Source of the DNA: Nanobdellota archaeon
GTDB lineage: Archaea > Nanobdellota > Nanobdellia > SCGC-AAA011-G17 > VGLX01
Reading direction: 5' to 3'
DNA length: 6,120 nt
Assembly: GCA_018894775.1 (NCBI GenBank)
Contig: JAHIPG010000016.1
Location: 1 to 6,120 of the forward strand
The position numbers were made by a program, and so were the translations under genes. Every line of letters begins with the position of its first letter. The first letter of the stretch is position 1. Below, piece after piece: positions 5,630-6,120 of the stretch. The notes under the pieces were generated by a model. That model saw only the letters and a program-made list of their open reading frames with translations, had not been told where the DNA came from and did no database searches.

Positions 5630-5974
5630 ATGGATGAAAAATGTGGGAAATGCAGGAAAAGAAGTTGCCCTATGAAAAAGATGGGTAAGCTGGAGAAGAA
5701 TCTGATGAAATGGTTCAGGGCAGAGAAAATCAGCCTTCCAGAGGGTGCTCTGTTGACAGAGAGATGCCTTGATAAGATAACTGAGAAAGTATTGAAGGAG
5801 CGGAAAAAGGACAGGGATGCTGTGATACTGCTGAGAATGAGAAGAGCGAATCTGGGTTTAAACAATGAGATAGATGATGCTGTGGATGATGACCTTGATG
5901 AGGAAGACGGAAGAGAGCATATGAAAAATAGGGAAGAAAAGGAAAGGAGGAAAACATGGTCGTACATAGGCTGA
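5630..5974 (+). CDS. Small protein with N-terminal Cys cluster, unknown
   Basis: This 114-residue protein is behind promoter copy 3; GGTGA lies 6 nt before the ATG. The N-terminus EKCGKCRKRSC places Cys5, Cys8 and Cys13 as C-x2-C-x4-C, which looks like part of a zinc- or iron-sulfur-binding knuckle. A fourth cysteine lies further on, in LTERCLDK. The middle is helical and basic (KLEKNLMKWFRAEK and ITEKVLKERKKDRDAVILLR). Then come a strongly acidic patch (about 81-94, EIDDAVDDDLDEED) and a basic tail. No family is recognised. It shares the promoter and the Cys-rich start with the 29-residue miniprotein, but not its sequence. The next gene follows 20 nt after its stop and probably belongs to the same transcript. 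Confidence 0.73.
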   Translation: MDEKCGKCRKRSCPMKKMGKLEKNLMKWFRAEKISLPEGALLTERCLDKITEKVLKERKKDRDAVILLRMRRANLGLNNEIDDAVDDDLDEEDGREHMKNREEKERRKTWSYIG

Positions 5975-5994
5975 AAAAGTGGGAGGTGAAAAAG

Positions 5995-6120
5995 ATGGTA
6001 TGTGAAGATGAAAAACAATGGGGAGAAATGCTGGAGAACATGATAGACACAGAATCAAGGTTTGAACTAATATCCTATGGAATGGAAAACACGAAAGGAT
6101 TAGTAAAGAAGTATAAGCGA
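5995..6120 (+). CDS. Start of an unrecognised gene, cut by window end
   Basis: The frame is open to the end of the window and gives 42 residues from ATG 5995. GGGAGGTGA (5981-5989) is a near-perfect archaeal Shine-Dalgarno ending 5 nt before this ATG. An alternative in-frame ATG at 5956, with AAAGGAGG 5 nt upstream, would add 13 residues and overlap the previous gene by 19 bases. I prefer 5995 because it avoids the overlap. The visible part, starting MVCEDEKQWGEMLENMID, is acidic and probably helical, with GMENTKGLVKKYKR at the edge. Nothing in it identifies a family. It is probably the second gene of the copy 3 cassette. Confidence 0.6.
   Translation, partial: MVCEDEKQWGEMLENMIDTESRFELISYGMENTKGLVKKYKR

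Noticed and set aside
4529..5632. Reading the three repeats as a CRISPR array
   Set aside because: The repeats are about 80 bp with spacings of about 500 bp that hold genes, and they contain TATA boxes and Shine-Dalgarno sites; this is a promoter repeat, not a CRISPR.
5587..6058. Long minus-strand open frames rich in Phe, Ser and Leu opposite the 5630 gene
   Set aside because: These are mirror frames of Lys/Glu-rich coding DNA (AAA/GAA read as TTT/TTC); they lack start signals and the + gene has the conserved promoter.
6060..6071. GTTTGAACTAAT, an inverted match to TTAGTTCAA
   Set aside because: It is inside the open frame of the last gene with no promoter context; a match this short is expected by chance.

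Overview
The window looks archaeal. Most starts have a GGTGA or GGAGGTGA Shine-Dalgarno sequence 4-6 nt upstream. TATA-type promoters (ACTATATTAA, AATATATTAA) lie about 40 nt before starts. Two of the recognisable proteins, a CARF-wHTH regulator and a beta-CASP ribonuclease, are common archaeal types. The DNA is AT-rich, with AGA/AGG arginine and ATA isoleucine codons. I cannot name the genus. All supported genes are on the + strand; I see no rRNA, tRNA, CRISPR array, transposase or integrase.

Region A (1-2608): the possible 3' tail of an upstream gene, then a CARF-winged-helix (Csa3-like) regulator (66-659), a small PD-(D/E)XK nuclease (702-1271) and, 2 nt later, an RNase J-like metallo-beta-lactamase/beta-CASP ribonuclease (1274-2608). 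The regulator and the ribonuclease share codon habits (leucine mostly CTN). The nuclease between them uses mostly TTA/CTA, so it looks like a later insertion. A nucleotide-sensing regulator beside two nucleases recalls CRISPR type III or other defence neighbourhoods, but no cas gene or array is visible here.

Region B (2609-4347): a 183-bp gap holding a doubtful 45-codon ORF, then a two-gene unit. Its first gene is a second, unrelated-looking PD-(D/E)XK nuclease (2792-3730). The second is an unrecognised 203-residue protein (3736-4347) whose Shine-Dalgarno overlaps the nuclease stop codon. The pair looks like one nuclease-plus-partner module, possibly for defence.

Region C (4348-6120): the most unusual part. 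A promoter-leader segment occurs three times in direct orientation (4529, 5009 and 5551). Copies 2 and 3 match at 75 of 82 positions up to and including the ATG, and their first 48 bp are identical. Copy 1 is diverged but keeps the upstream TTTAGTTCAA box, the TATA box and the leader spacing. Each copy precedes a different, unrelated small gene: a 29-residue CxxC miniprotein coupled to an 82-residue helical protein; a 130-residue protein with a very basic N-terminus; and a 114-residue protein with an N-terminal Cys cluster, followed by a gene that runs off the window. This looks like a tandem array of small-gene cassettes under one shared promoter, likely co-regulated, and possibly part of a mobile or viral-type accessory region. 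The 4348-4528 gap holds nothing I can support beyond a short inverted repeat.
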